From JALZOC01 sp035758845 (GTDB lineage Bacteria > Acidobacteriota > Vicinamibacteria > Vicinamibacterales > 2-12-FULL-66-21): 64,000 nt of DNA. The notes under the pieces were generated by a model. The model saw only the letters and a list, made by a program, of their open reading frames with translations, was not told the DNA's origin and did no database searches. Position 1 is the stretch's first letter, and every line of letters starts with the position of its first letter. Where the stretch lies: positions 1 through 64,000 of the forward strand of contig DASTVZ010000160.1 in the NCBI GenBank assembly GCA_035758845.1, read 5' to 3'. Position numbers and translations under genes: made by a program. This document shows positions 1 through 8,742 of the stretch, one piece after another.

Positions 1-1766
1 CTTGATGTCGCCACTGATTGGACGCCCGGTAGCGCCCCGACTGCAGGTAGCAGGCGATCGTAGAACGCTCTCTGTTTTACCTCCGTGTTGAACGTCGTGC
101 GAGGCAGGATGAGGCGCATGGTGGCGAGACCATCGAGCGCGAATCCGGGATCGACCTGCTGGAGTTGACGAAAACTTCGCACCAGCAATCCGGCCGCAAT
201 CAGCAGCGAAACCGACAGCGCGACCTGGGCGACGATGAGTGCGCTGCGAAGCCGTTGTTGTGAGCCGCCGCCGGTTGTGCCGCGCGCCGTCTCTTTCAGG
301 CTGTTGTTGACATGGGCGCGCGAGCCATGCAGCGCTGGAACGAGTCCAAAGAGCAATCCCGAGAGCACGGCTATCCCGAAGGCAAAGCCGAACACGGTGA
401 CATCGATCGACAACTCGTTGAGCCGCGGAAGTCCGACGGCAGGACCTGCGGCAGTGAGCAGCCGTGTCCCTCCCCATGCGATGAGAAGTCCGAGCACCCC
501 TGCGACGAGCGCGACGAGCATCGCTTCGGCCAGTAGCTGGGTGATGATGCGCAGCCGATTGGCGCCAAGTGCGGCGCGAATGGAGATTTCCTTTTCTCGC
601 GACGCCGCGCGCGCGAGCATCAAGCTCGCGACGTTGCCGCAGGCGATGAGCAAGACCAATCCCACGGCCCCCATGAAGATCACGATCGCCTTGCGCGTCT
701 GTTCCGGCACCATCCAGTCATAAAACGTGCTGATCCGGACGCTCCATCCGCGATTCGAGTCGGGGAACTGCCGGGCGAGGCGACTCGCGATGCCGTTCAT
801 CTCGGCTCGTGCCTCATCAATCGACTTGGTCGCCGCCAGTCGACCGATCACGAGCAGGCGATGATCGCTGCGCGAGCGTGCCGGATCCGGCGCGAGCGGC
901 ACCAGCAGATCCGTGCGATTTCCCCACTGAAAGGACGGCGGCAGCACACCCACGATATCGAAGGGGCGGCCATCGAGCGTGACCGATGTTCCCAGGACGG
1001 CTGCATTGCCGCCGAACTTCCGCTGCCAGAAGTCGTGCGTCAGGATCGCCACGGTCGTGTGTCCACCAGGACGATCTTCATCAGCCTGGAAATTGCGGCC
1101 GAGCGCCGGTGTGACGCCGAGAACGGGGAGAAAATCTGCCGAGACAGTTAGTGCGCGGACGATTTCAGCGCCGGCTGGCGAGGTCAATGTAAAGCCGCCG
1201 GAACTTTGCGCGGCGAGGCGCTCGAAACTTTGGCTCTGCGCGCGCCAATCGAGAAAGTTCGGATGCGATGCGGAAAATGTCGGCCAGCCCTTTTCCGGAT
1301 TGCTCTCCCACAGCCGCATCAAGCGCTGCGAATCGGTGAAGGGAAGCGGGCGAAACATGACCGTGTTCGCGACCGTGAAGATGGCACTGCTCGCACCAAT
1401 TCCGAGTGAGAGGGTAACCGCCGCGACAATCGTAAAGCCAGGAGTGCGGCGGAGCGTGCGGATGCCGTAGCGCACGTCCTGGCGAATCGCATCGATCCAG
1501 CGGCCGCGGCCGTCTGCCCCGAGTGCCGGCGCTTCGCCGTTGCTGGTCCGTGACAATTGGGTCACTTCGCGGCTCAGCACGTCGCTTTCGTTCAATTCCT
1601 GGAGAACGACTCGATCCGCGTCATCCTCGCTGAGGCCGGTCGTCACGAGGTGCCTGTAGCGGTCCTCGAGGTGTTGGCCGACTTCTTCGGCGATGCTGGC
1701 AACCCGCGTCTGCGGAAGGTCGAGCGTGGCAAGACGGCTCTGGGCTTCCGCTTTCCAGTTACGCAT
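1..1766 (-). CDS. ADOP-family FtsX/MacB-like permease, 3' end outside window
   Basis: Large inner-membrane permease of the acidobacterial duplicated orphan permease type (MacB periplasmic core plus FtsX domains), which occurs without its own ATPase gene. My reading of the reverse strand stays open from the ATG at 1766 at every point checked, through to position 3, giving about 588 residues. The start reads MRNWKAEAQSRLATLD, followed by a helical N-terminal domain of about 90 residues. A first membrane segment (TPGFTIVAAVTLSLGIGASS) lies near residues 105-130, and FYDRLLPAVGALPGVQSVA near the window edge is typical of the second periplasmic core. The usual length is 800-900 residues, so roughly the last third is missing. 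The start lies one base after the PadR stop (TGA-G-ATG), so the two are probably translated together. The transported substrate cannot be told from sequence. Confidence 0.9.
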   Translation of the reverse strand, partial: MRNWKAEAQSRLATLDLPQTRVASIAEEVGQHLEDRYRHLVTTGLSEDDADRVVLQELNESDVLSREVTQLSRTSNGEAPALGADGRGRWIDAIRQDVRYGIRTLRRTPGFTIVAAVTLSLGIGASSAIFTVANTVMFRPLPFTDSQRLMRLWESNPEKGWPTFSASHPNFLDWRAQSQSFERLAAQSSGGFTLTSPAGAEIVRALTVSADFLPVLGVTPALGRNFQADEDRPGGHTTVAILTHDFWQRKFGGNAAVLGTSVTLDGRPFDIVGVLPPSFQWGNRTDLLVPLAPDPARSRSDHRLLVIGRLAATKSIDEARAEMNGIASRLARQFPDSNRGWSVRISTFYDWMVPEQTRKAIVIFMGAVGLVLLIACGNVASLMLARAASREKEISIRAALGANRLRIITQLLAEAMLVALVAGVLGLLIAWGGTRLLTAAGPAVGLPRLNELSIDVTVFGFAFGIAVLSGLLFGLVPALHGSRAHVNNSLKETARGTTGGGSQQRLRSALIVAQVALSVSLLIAAGLLVRSFRQLQQVDPGFALDGLATMRLILPRTTFNTEVKQRAFYDRLLPAVGALPGVQSVATS

Positions 1767-1767
1767 C

Positions 1768-2109
1768 TCAGGCCTCCGCGATTCGATTCACCGCCGCGAC
1801 GAACCGTTCCCATCCCGAGCGCTGGCGTGCGAGCACCTTTCGTCCTTGAGCGGTGATGCGGTAATAGCGCCGCCGTCGCTGTCCGGCTTTCTCGACCCAT
1901 CGACCAGTGATCCAGCCGCGCTTTTCCAGTCGATAGAGCAGCGGATACAGCGACGCGACGCGAAAGCGAACGGCGCCTTCTGATTGTTCCTCGATCACCT
2001 GGCTGATTTCGTAGCCATGGCGCGCGCGATGCTCAACCAGCGCGAGCACCAGGAGCTCGGCGCTTCCTTTCTTCAGTTCGCGATCGAGAATTCGATCGAT
2101 ATATTGCAC
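1768..2109 (-). CDS. PadR-family transcriptional regulator (pairs with ADOP permease)
   Basis: A 113-residue winged-helix repressor of the PadR type. The core SAELLVLALVEHRARHGYEI, the wing around SLYPLLYRLEKRGWI and the basic stretch QRRRRYYRIT are typical of the family. It is the first gene of a two-gene unit with the ADOP permease and probably controls its own promoter. The start is a GTG at 2109. It has no Shine-Dalgarno sequence but lies 6 nt after a -10-like hexamer, suggesting a leaderless message. An in-frame TGA upstream rules out a longer protein from a standard start. A 12-bp direct repeat straddles the start and promoter. PadR proteins often respond to small aromatic or drug-like ligands, but the effector here is unknown. 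Confidence 0.9.
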   Translation of the reverse strand: MQYIDRILDRELKKGSAELLVLALVEHRARHGYEISQVIEEQSEGAVRFRVASLYPLLYRLEKRGWITGRWVEKAGQRRRRYYRITAQGRKVLARQRSGWERFVAAVNRIAEA

Positions 2110-2144
2110 AGCGATATATTGCAGTGATGGTCTTCATCTGTCAA
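2097..2144 (-). promoter_or_regulatory. Promoter and candidate PadR operator of the 2109 gene
   Basis: Reading the reverse strand, a perfect TTGACA (2144-2139) is followed after 17 bp by CAATAT (2121-2116), then 6 nt to the GTG start at 2109. Two perfect copies of TGCAATATATCG (2123-2112 and 2108-2097) have a 15-bp period and cover the -10 region and the start codon. Repeat plus promoter overlap is what an autorepressor site would look like. The operator assignment is inference. Confidence 0.5.
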
Positions 2145-2190
2145 ACGATCGATTTAGACGGAGCGATGGGTTAGTTGGTTGACTTCGGTA

Positions 2191-2335
2191 GGCGGGGGCC
2201 AGGGGCGCCAGGGGGGTGCCAAGGGTGCGAGGGGTGCCAGGAGTGCCAAGGGTGCTAAGGGTGCCGAATGCTAAGCGTGTCGAGTGCCACGAAGTGCTCG
2301 CGTTGCACCCGAAGGCACCCCTGGCACCCCTAGTT
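2191..2335. repeat. Degenerate GGTGCCAGG-type tandem repeat
   Basis: G-rich stretch built from variants of a 9-bp unit (GGTGCCAGG, GGTGCCAAG, GGTGCTAAG). It ends in an inverted copy, GGCACCCCTGGCACCCC, at about 2314-2330, so the two arms could pair. The array fills the gap between the PadR promoter and the end of the methyltransferase gene and reaches that gene's stop codon. A cleaner array of the same unit lies at 52376-52490. Confidence 0.75.
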
Positions 2336-3123
2336 CTTGAAAGCCCGTGTCATCAGGTAATCCTGCCGGACGCTGTTGCGGTCGAAGTACTGAGCGGTCA
2401 GCCCGTCGTAGGCGTCGCGGAAGATCGTCAGTTTGGCCGGATCGGCGGCGGTCAGCGTCTCGACGAGCTTCACCACCGGGCCCGCCGTTCGCTCGGTGAT
2501 GTCCCGATAGTGCTGCACGCTCAAAGCCGGAGCCTCGATGCAATTGCGGGCGAAGAAAATGTCGCGCACCGCGCTGCCGAGCCGTTGGCGAATCACTTGC
2601 GGATCGCCCCACAGTGGCGGTGGTGCGACGCCTGGCGGCGGCGCGGGAAGGAATTGCGCGACCAGGATGAACATCCGTCCGATGAACATCTCCGGCGGCC
2701 ACGTGGAAAACGCAATCGTCCCGGCTGGCTTCAGCACGCGGAGCATCTCTGACAGCGCGACCTCTGGCCGCGGTGCGAACATGTGACCGAACTGGCTGAC
2801 CACCACGTCGAACGCATTCGACTCGAACGGAGTTGTTCAACGTCCCCCTCATGCCATTCGATGTCGAGGGCGGCAATGCGCGCGGTGGTGCGTGCCACGT
2901 CCCGCAGCTCCGGCGTCAAGTCGAGACCGGTCACGCGCGCGCCCATGCGCGCCGTGACCGAGACGACGCCGGTGCCGCAGGCGACGTCGAGCACGCGCAT
3001 GCCGCTTCGGATCGCTGCATGTTCGACGAGGCGGGCAGCGGGGACTGTCGTGAACGTCTGCAGCGGCGCGAAAAACGCCCATCCGGCCTTCTGGTTTTCC
3101 TTGAACTTCTCGAGAACGTCCAT
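2330..3123 (-). pseudogene. Class I SAM-dependent methyltransferase broken by a 1-nt frameshift
   Basis: Two overlapping reading frames together give one complete methyltransferase of about 265 residues. The N-terminal part (from ATG 3123) has the AdoMet-binding motif I LDVACGTGVV and the acidic loop LDLTPEL. The other frame carries VVVSQFGHMFAPRPEVALSE and LRVLKPAGTIAFSTW. Adding one base between 2830 and 2831 restores EGDVEQLPFESNAFDVVVSQ, the usual motif II/III spacing of UbiE-like enzymes. The lesion is therefore a single deleted base, either a true mutation or an assembly error. Its last codon abuts the GGTGCC repeat. The gene lies just downstream (2 bp) of the mannonate dehydratase-like gene on the same strand. 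Confidence 0.8.
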
Positions 3124-3125
3124 AG

Positions 3126-4262
3126 CTACGACTCCGCGCTGACCGCGGCGATCAACGCCTTGATGTATCCGAACGCAAAAGCGAACCCCTGTGCCCCTCG
3201 GGCGTCGCCGTCGATGGCCGGGACGTGATCCGGCATCATCATGCCGTCGAACCCGACTTCCTTGTACACACGCATCGCCTTCAGCATATCGACGTCGCCG
3301 TCGTCGATGAACGTTTCCTGGAAGCGGAGAAAGCCGCCGCGTATGTTACGGAAGTGCACGTTGAAGATCTTCTTTCGCGAGCCGAAGTAGCGGATGACGT
3401 CATAGATCTGTTCGCCAGGTTTGGTGAGCATTTCGCTGACGGTTCCCTGGCAGAAATTCAGGCCGTGGTAGGGACTCGGCGAAATCTCGATGAACCGTTT
3501 CAGGCCATCGACACTTCCGAGTACCGTCTCGACGCCGCGAAAGCCTTTACCCTTCGGCATGCCCGGATCCTGCGGATGACATGCCATTCTGACCTTGTGC
3601 TCTTGCGCAACCGGGATGACCCGTGTCAGGAAGTAGGTAATTCGCTCCCAGTAAACGTCTTCGCCGACGGCACCCGCCTCCGTGAGCGGCGGATCCTGGG
3701 ACGCTTCGTCGTACACGAACGTGCTATATCGCGCGCCACCACGCCCCACTGTGGCTGCCGTGCGTGGAACGCCGAGCAGCGTCAGGTTGTATTTGAGCGA
3801 CGGGATGCCAGCGCGCGATGCGTTGCGAATCATCTGACAGATGTCGTCGATCTCGCGGTCGCGTTCAGGGCTTTTTCCGAGCAGGATGTTCGGATTCTCC
3901 GCACGCGCGATTGGATTGGAACTCATGGGCAACGGCACCATGTCGAGGGTGATGCCGAATCGCTCGACGCGTTCGCGCAACCGGGTCAGGCTCTCGACCG
4001 ACCATTGATCGTCGAAACGCGCGGACGGCAGCCGGCTGCAGATGTTCGTCACCCCGAATGCCGCCAGCACCGCGAGCACTTCGTCGGAGGAGTCATGCTG
4101 AGTGCCTACCTTCATCAACGCCTTCGCGGACGTGCGGGCGTTGCGCTCGCGGCTTGAACTCTGAGAAATGTCGGGTGTAGCGGCCTGCACGGCGGTTGAC
4201 CCCGCCGCCATACCGAGTCCTGCGAGCCGGACGAAATCACGGCGATGTATTCGCATGGTCAT
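3126..4262 (-). CDS. Mannonate dehydratase-like TIM-barrel protein with Tat-type leader
   Basis: A 378-residue protein of the UxuA/xylose-isomerase-like barrel family. UxuA converts D-mannonate to 2-keto-3-deoxygluconate in hexuronate breakdown. The four metal-ligand positions known for mannonate dehydratase are recognisable: His229 (CHPQDPGMP), Cys271 (NFCQGTV), His303 (NVHFRN) and Asp345 followed by His346 (MMPDHVPAI). Unlike classical UxuA it has a twin-arginine-type leader (HRRDFVRLAGLGMAAG, residues 6-21) ending near QAA, which implies periplasmic export. I chose ATG 4262 because its ATGA overlaps the stop of the upstream dehydratase. A longer frame to 4640 runs antisense-like inside that gene. 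The substrate is probably a sugar acid, but this is inferred. Confidence 0.85.
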   Translation of the reverse strand: MTMRIHRRDFVRLAGLGMAAGSTAVQAATPDISQSSSRERNARTSAKALMKVGTQHDSSDEVLAVLAAFGVTNICSRLPSARFDDQWSVESLTRLRERVERFGITLDMVPLPMSSNPIARAENPNILLGKSPERDREIDDICQMIRNASRAGIPSLKYNLTLLGVPRTAATVGRGGARYSTFVYDEASQDPPLTEAGAVGEDVYWERITYFLTRVIPVAQEHKVRMACHPQDPGMPKGKGFRGVETVLGSVDGLKRFIEISPSPYHGLNFCQGTVSEMLTKPGEQIYDVIRYFGSRKKIFNVHFRNIRGGFLRFQETFIDDGDVDMLKAMRVYKEVGFDGMMMPDHVPAIDGDARGAQGFAFAFGYIKALIAAVSAES

Positions 4263-5203
4263 TGCACTCCGGTTTTCACGGCCTTCGGGGCTCCCGCTAC
4301 CTTCTGCCAGAGAGGGAGGGTGGACCTCAGTTCCTCGAGTTCTTCGTGACGAAGAGGCACCAGCGGCGGTCGCACCGTGCCTCCTCGGAGGCCAAGCATC
4401 GTCATCAGCTCTTTCATGACCGTGACCTCGTGTCCTTTTCGCCGTGCGCGCATCGCATAGAGTGGAACGACGTACTCGGTCATCATCCGCTGCAGGGCCG
4501 CCGAGTCGCCGCTCGAGCCAGCCTCGTGAAGCTGCAGCGCAAGCTGTGGCGACACGTTCGCGATGCTCGATGTGAACGCGCGAATCCCGATTGCGTAGTA
4601 CGCCGGCACCATATCGTCGCCAGCCCCGCCAATCCAGCACAGGCGATCGCCGAGCCGTTCCTTGATCATTTGCAGTCGACGGATATCGCCCTGGCCATCC
4701 TTCCAGGCGATGAGCGTCGGGACTGATGCCGCGATCCGTTCGACTGTGGCCGCGCCGGGATGGAACCAGTCGCGGCTATAAATCAGGAGTCCGAGCGTTG
4801 TCGCACGACCGAGGGCCGTGTAGTACTCCACGAGACCGTCGTCCTCTGCACCAGGGTAATAAGGTGGGAACGCCAGAATTCCGGACGCGCCGGCAGCAGC
4901 AGCCTGGCTGGCAAGCTCCGCCCCGAGCACGCTGTTGAACCCCGTTCCGGCGATGACTGGCACCTTGCCGCGCGCCTCCTCGACGACGAGACTGACGACG
5001 TGGAGATGCTCGCGCGGGGTGAGCGAGTACAACTCGCCGGTCCCTCCCGCCGCGACGATGGCTGCGAGCGGATGTTCGAGCATCGCGCGGACGTTCTGTC
5101 TCAGCGCCGCGACGTCAACCGACAAATCGGTGCGAAAGGGGGTGATCGGAAATCCGATGACGCCAGTCAGCGCTTCGCGGAGACGAGCAGGGGAGATGGT
5201 CAT
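4259..5203 (-). CDS. 5-dehydro-4-deoxyglucarate dehydratase-like (DapA/KdgD family)
   Basis: A 314-residue class I aldolase-fold enzyme of the dihydrodipicolinate synthase superfamily. The opening GVIGFPITPF and the AAGGTGELYSLT stretch (residues 51-62) are those of KdgD, which dehydrates and decarboxylates 5-keto-4-deoxyglucarate to 2,5-dioxopentanoate. The Schiff-base lysine is expected at Lys168 (IAWKDGQG), with the conserved tyrosine at about 142 (IYSRDW). There is no signal peptide, so it is cytoplasmic. It is first in an operon with the mannonate dehydratase-like gene (ATGA overlap). Sugar-acid catabolism is the likely role. A different keto-acid substrate within the family cannot be excluded. 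Confidence 0.85.
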   Translation of the reverse strand: MTISPARLREALTGVIGFPITPFRTDLSVDVAALRQNVRAMLEHPLAAIVAAGGTGELYSLTPREHLHVVSLVVEEARGKVPVIAGTGFNSVLGAELASQAAAAGASGILAFPPYYPGAEDDGLVEYYTALGRATTLGLLIYSRDWFHPGAATVERIAASVPTLIAWKDGQGDIRRLQMIKERLGDRLCWIGGAGDDMVPAYYAIGIRAFTSSIANVSPQLALQLHEAGSSGDSAALQRMMTEYVVPLYAMRARRKGHEVTVMKELMTMLGLRGGTVRPPLVPLRHEELEELRSTLPLWQKVAGAPKAVKTGVQ

Positions 5204-5218
5204 GGATGGGGATCATAG

Positions 5219-5268
5219 CCGGGATCCGGGATCCGGGACGCGGGATCCGGGGATCCGGGATCCGGCCG
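5219..5268. repeat. CCGGGATC-type tandem repeat
   Basis: About six degenerate copies of CCGGGATC sit between the divergent KdgD-like gene and PadR gene. Similar arrays lie at 8500-8530, 15511-15534, 18435-18467, 43030-43047 and 44204-44228. Confidence 0.8.
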
Positions 5269-5355
5269 TCCGAGGTACCGGACCTGCCCCCGAGGTGGAT
5301 TCCACCGAACTTCTGATGACGGAACCCGCACAACGCATCCCGGGGATAGTTAGTC

Positions 5356-5395
5356 TTGACAAGCATCGTTAAACGATGCATCGTTAAACGCAAAC
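5356..5395 (+). promoter_or_regulatory. Promoter and candidate PadR operator of the 5396 gene
   Basis: A perfect TTGACA (5356-5361) is followed by two perfect copies of GCATCGTTAAAC at 5363-5374 and 5378-5389 (15-bp period). Between them the bases form the perfect 14-bp palindrome AACGATGCATCGTT (5372-5385). TTAAAC (5384-5389) lies 6 nt before the ATG, although its spacing from TTGACA (22 bp) is long for a -10 element. The 12-bp repeat with 15-bp period is the same geometry as at the 2109 PadR gene, with a different sequence. Operator function is inferred. Confidence 0.55.
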
Positions 5396-5737
5396 ATGCG
5401 CAACAAGCATTCGATCAGCGCGGAACTCCTGCCGGGAACTTTGGAGATGTTGATCCTGAAAACGCTGACGCGAGGGCCCGCGCACGGCTACGGGATTGCC
5501 CGGCACCTCGAAGCGCTGTCCTCCGATGTCCTCCAAGTGGGCGAGAGTTCTCTCTATCCCGCGCTCCAGCGCTTGTTGGTCAACGGGTGGGTGACGGCCG
5601 AATGGGGCGAGACCGATCTCAAGCGTCGCGCGCGGTTCTATCGCATCACCGCAGCCGGCCGTAAACGGCTTGCTGCCGAGTCCGCCGGTTTCGATCGGCT
5701 GGTCAATGCGATTACGACAATCATGCAGGCGGGATGA
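5396..5737 (+). CDS. PadR-family transcriptional regulator (pairs with ADOP permease)
   Basis: A 113-residue PadR winged-helix protein. It has the standard SAELLPGTLEMLILKTLTRG opening, the GESSLYPALQRLLVNGWV wing region and the RRARFYRITAAGRKRL tail. It starts at ATG 5396 with no Shine-Dalgarno sequence. It overlaps the following permease by ATGA, the usual PadR/ADOP two-gene unit. Likely an autoregulating repressor of the pair through the repeats just upstream. The ligand is unknown. Confidence 0.92.
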   Translation: MRNKHSISAELLPGTLEMLILKTLTRGPAHGYGIARHLEALSSDVLQVGESSLYPALQRLLVNGWVTAEWGETDLKRRARFYRITAAGRKRLAAESAGFDRLVNAITTIMQAG

Positions 5738-8481
5738 CGATGGCTATCTGGAGAACATTCCTGAGCAAGCTTCGCTATCTCGTCAGCGGAAACCGGATCG
5801 ATCGCGATCTCGCGCAGGAGTTGAACTTTCATCAGGACATGTTGACCGCGGAGCAGGAGCGTCTCGGATATAGCCACGAGACCGCGTTACTCAATGCGAG
5901 GCGAAAGATGGGCAATACGACGCTGATGACCGAATACTCGCGCGACGCATGGATCGTCGCCTGGTTCGACGCCCTCAAACGGGATCTTCATTTCGCCGTG
6001 CGATCCTTTGCCCGTTATCCTGGTTTCACGGCGGTCGCGCTGGCCACCCTGGCGCTCGGAATAGGTGCGAACACCGCGATCTTCGGTCTGGTTGACACCG
6101 TGATGCTGCGTTCGCTTCCGGTGAATCGCCCCGAAGAACTGCTGGCGGTCCGCGGCTCGTTCTCTTACTGGCGGTTCGAGCAGATCCGCGACCGTAATGA
6201 AGTGTTCAGCGGCGTCACCGCGGCACGGGCATTTGACGACGTGACCGTGACCTCCGGAAGTCAGCCGCTCGGACGAGTCACCGCGGAGTTGGTGAGCGGT
6301 AACTATTTCGACCTCCTCGGAGTGCGACCATTTCGTGGCAGATCCATTACGCCAGACGACGATCGAGCGGCCGGCGCCGGGCCAGTCGCCGTGATCAGTT
6401 ACGGGTTCTGGCAGCGTGCATTTGCCGGATCGCATGACACGCCCGGCCGGACGATCGCGTTGCGTGCCGGGCCGGTCGGAGGAGGAACCAGCGGCTTCGA
6501 ACCGACCGCTCCGAAGCAGTCGAATCAGCAGACAACGGTCGTCACCGTGATCGGGGTCGCGCCGCCGGAATTCTTCGGCGATACCGTCGGCAAACTCGTC
6601 GATGTGTGGGTTCCAATCACCATGCAACCCGTCCTGATGCCGGGGCGGGCATGGCTGACGAGACGGACCGCGTCGTGGGTCAACATCCTGGGCCGGATGC
6701 GACCCGGGATCACCGAGGAGCAGGCAAGAGAGTCGCTGATTCGAACGTACCGACAGATCCGAAGCGATGAAATCGGTTCTTCGATCACTGACGAGCAGCG
6801 GCGCAACCTGGCGAATATCCGGTTGACCGTCGATCCGGGCGAGAAAGGGTTTGGGCAGATTCGCCGGCAATTCTCGCAGCCGCTGTTGATCCTCATGACG
6901 GTCGTAACGCTCGTGCTCCTGATCGCGTGTCTGAACGTCGCAAACCTGCTGCTCGCGCGTGCGACGGCACGGCAACACGAGATCTCGATGCGTCTCTCTC
7001 TCGGTGCGAGCCGTGCCCGGATCGTCCGGCAGCTGCTGACCGAAAGCCTGTTGCTCGCAGGAATCGGAGGTGTGCTCGGCCTGGGGCTGGCCGCGTTGGG
7101 CACGAGAACCCTGATTGCTCTGGTATCCGGAGAGGCGCAGCAGATCTCGCTGCGGGTCTCGCCCGACGCCAGGATTCTTGGCTTCACGCTGGGAGTGTCC
7201 GTCCTGAGCGGCGTCGTCTTCGGTCTTGTTCCGGCGCTGTTCGGGACGCGACGCGAACTGCAGCACATCTTGAAAGATTCGTCGCGAAGCGCCGGCCGGC
7301 AGCGGAGTCGCGGCGCGCGGGTGCTGGTCGCGACGCAGGTTGCCGTATCGCTTGTGCTAATGGTCGGGTGTGGACTGTTTCTCCGGACGTTATACAACCT
7401 GAAAGCGGAAACGCTTGGATACGACCGCACCGGCCTGATCGTGGTGCGAGTGGATCCTGTGGCGGCCGGCTACGCCGGCGACGTGCTCGGCAGCAAGATG
7501 CTCGAACTGATGCACCGCTTTTCAGCGATTCCGGGCGTCCGCTCCGCGACATTCTCCGAGAACGGTTTGTTCAGCGGCCCGGAGTCGGGCACACCGGTCG
7601 TGGTTCCGGGATTTACGCCTGCATCGGACGACGATCGACTCGCGCGGTTCGATCAGGCTGGACCCGGCTACTTTACGAACGTCGGCGTTCCCTTGATGCT
7701 CGGCCGCGACTTCACCGAACAGGATCGCCCTGAAGCCCCTCGTGTCGCGATCATCAACGACACCATGGCGCGGTTCTACTTTGCGAACCAGAATCCAATT
7801 GGCAAACACTTCGACGTCCGCGGTCCGAGCGACGTTACGCTGGAGGTCGTCGGTGTTGCGCGCGACGTCCAGGATCACGATCTGCGCAATAAGCCGCTGC
7901 GACGTTTCTACGTGTCCTATCTCCAGCCGATCGACGGCATCATCACCGCCAATTTCGAGATTCGGGCCGCCGGCGCCATGGCTTCCCTCTTCGGGCCGAT
8001 TCGGGCGGAGGTCGAGCAATTCGATCCGAAGCTGCAAGTGCTGAGCCTCAAGACCGCGCAGGAACTCGTCGACAACAGCATTTTCACCGAGCGTCTTATC
8101 GCAAAGCTGTCCACCTTCTTTGGTGGATTGGCGCTGCTCCTGGCCGCCATCGGGCTGTACGGCGTGATGTCCTACACCGTCGCGAGACGGACCACCGAAA
8201 TCGGCCTCCGCATGGCGCTCGGCGCTCAGCGGACGGACGTGGCGTCCTTGGTGCTTCGCGACATTCTTCGTTTGATCGCCATCGGAAGCGCGGTCGGCAT
8301 CCTCGCCTCCGTGCAACTCGCGCGTTACGTCGAGAGCCTGATATTCGGGCTGAAGCCGCACGATCCCGTCACCATCGCGTTAGCGGTGGCAGTCCTCGGC
8401 CTCATCGGTCTGATCGCCGGCTATCTGCCTGCGCGACGCGCCGCTCGCATCGATCCGATTCTGGCGCTTCGGGCTGAATAA
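5734..8481 (+). CDS. ADOP-family FtsX/MacB-like permease
   Basis: A 915-residue inner-membrane protein with the full ADOP layout. It has an N-terminal ADOP-specific domain of about 90 residues and a first membrane helix at about residues 95-120 (FTAVALATLALGIGANTAIF). The first MacB periplasmic core follows, then the first FtsX module (LLIACLNVANLLLARATARQ, about residues 390-470). A middle helix, a second periplasmic core and a C-terminal FtsX module (LLLAAIGLYGVMSYTVARRT) follow, ending in LPARRAARIDPILALRAE. There is no ATPase gene next to it, as is usual for this group, so it must borrow one or act without ATP. The start overlaps the PadR stop (ATGA). The cargo is unknown; a peptide or lipid-like compound would fit the MacB relation. 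Confidence 0.92.
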   Translation: MTMAIWRTFLSKLRYLVSGNRIDRDLAQELNFHQDMLTAEQERLGYSHETALLNARRKMGNTTLMTEYSRDAWIVAWFDALKRDLHFAVRSFARYPGFTAVALATLALGIGANTAIFGLVDTVMLRSLPVNRPEELLAVRGSFSYWRFEQIRDRNEVFSGVTAARAFDDVTVTSGSQPLGRVTAELVSGNYFDLLGVRPFRGRSITPDDDRAAGAGPVAVISYGFWQRAFAGSHDTPGRTIALRAGPVGGGTSGFEPTAPKQSNQQTTVVTVIGVAPPEFFGDTVGKLVDVWVPITMQPVLMPGRAWLTRRTASWVNILGRMRPGITEEQARESLIRTYRQIRSDEIGSSITDEQRRNLANIRLTVDPGEKGFGQIRRQFSQPLLILMTVVTLVLLIACLNVANLLLARATARQHEISMRLSLGASRARIVRQLLTESLLLAGIGGVLGLGLAALGTRTLIALVSGEAQQISLRVSPDARILGFTLGVSVLSGVVFGLVPALFGTRRELQHILKDSSRSAGRQRSRGARVLVATQVAVSLVLMVGCGLFLRTLYNLKAETLGYDRTGLIVVRVDPVAAGYAGDVLGSKMLELMHRFSAIPGVRSATFSENGLFSGPESGTPVVVPGFTPASDDDRLARFDQAGPGYFTNVGVPLMLGRDFTEQDRPEAPRVAIINDTMARFYFANQNPIGKHFDVRGPSDVTLEVVGVARDVQDHDLRNKPLRRFYVSYLQPIDGIITANFEIRAAGAMASLFGPIRAEVEQFDPKLQVLSLKTAQELVDNSIFTERLIAKLSTFFGGLALLLAAIGLYGVMSYTVARRTTEIGLRMALGAQRTDVASLVLRDILRLIAIGSAVGILASVQLARYVESLIFGLKPHDPVTIALAVAVLGLIGLIAGYLPARRAARIDPILALRAE

Positions 8482-8499
8482 AAGGCTGGATGCGCGATA

Positions 8500-8530
8500 C
8501 GGGATCCGGTATGCGGGATCCGGATCCGAC
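8500..8530. repeat. CCGGGATC-type repeat
   Basis: Three copies of CGGGATCCGG or CGGATCCG follow the end of the ADOP gene, the same family as at 5219-5268. Confidence 0.7.
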
Positions 8531-8680
8531 GCCGGGGTGGCGCCAGGCACCTCGAGCGAGGGCGTCGTGCCGTCGCTTCCGTTGTGGTTCATCTGAGCAG
8601 TCACGGCACGTCCAGCCACCTGGAAATTGGCACGTCCACGAATGCCGGGCGTTCGTACCGGGTGAATACATTTTCAGTGC

Positions 8681-8729
8681 GCGTGGGGCCCCACGCCTTT
8701 TCCCTTTTCCCTTTTCCCTTTTCCCTTTG
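8681..8729. repeat. GGGGCCCC palindrome followed by TTTTCCC tandem repeat
   Basis: The perfect 16-bp palindrome GCGTGGGGCCCCACGC (8681-8696) runs straight into nearly five copies of the 7-bp unit TTTTCCC (to 8729). A hairpin followed by T-runs could act as a terminator for the ADOP gene, but it ends exactly at the -10-like hexamer of the next gene. The same GGGGCCCC core recurs at 26101-26125, 61815-61835 and 61966-61985. Confidence 0.7.
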
Positions 8730-8742
8730 TATGATCCCGCGC
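8730..8742 (+). promoter_or_regulatory. -10-like TATGAT placing a leaderless start at 8743
   Basis: TATGAT at 8730-8735 is followed by 7 nt and then ATG 8743, with no Shine-Dalgarno sequence. This spacing would put the transcript start at or next to the start codon. No good -35 is visible because the TTTTCCC repeat fills that position. Confidence 0.4.

Noticed and set aside
5887..7266. Antisense frame in the second ADOP gene
   Set aside because: Charged, low-complexity composition and full overlap with the ADOP coding frame.
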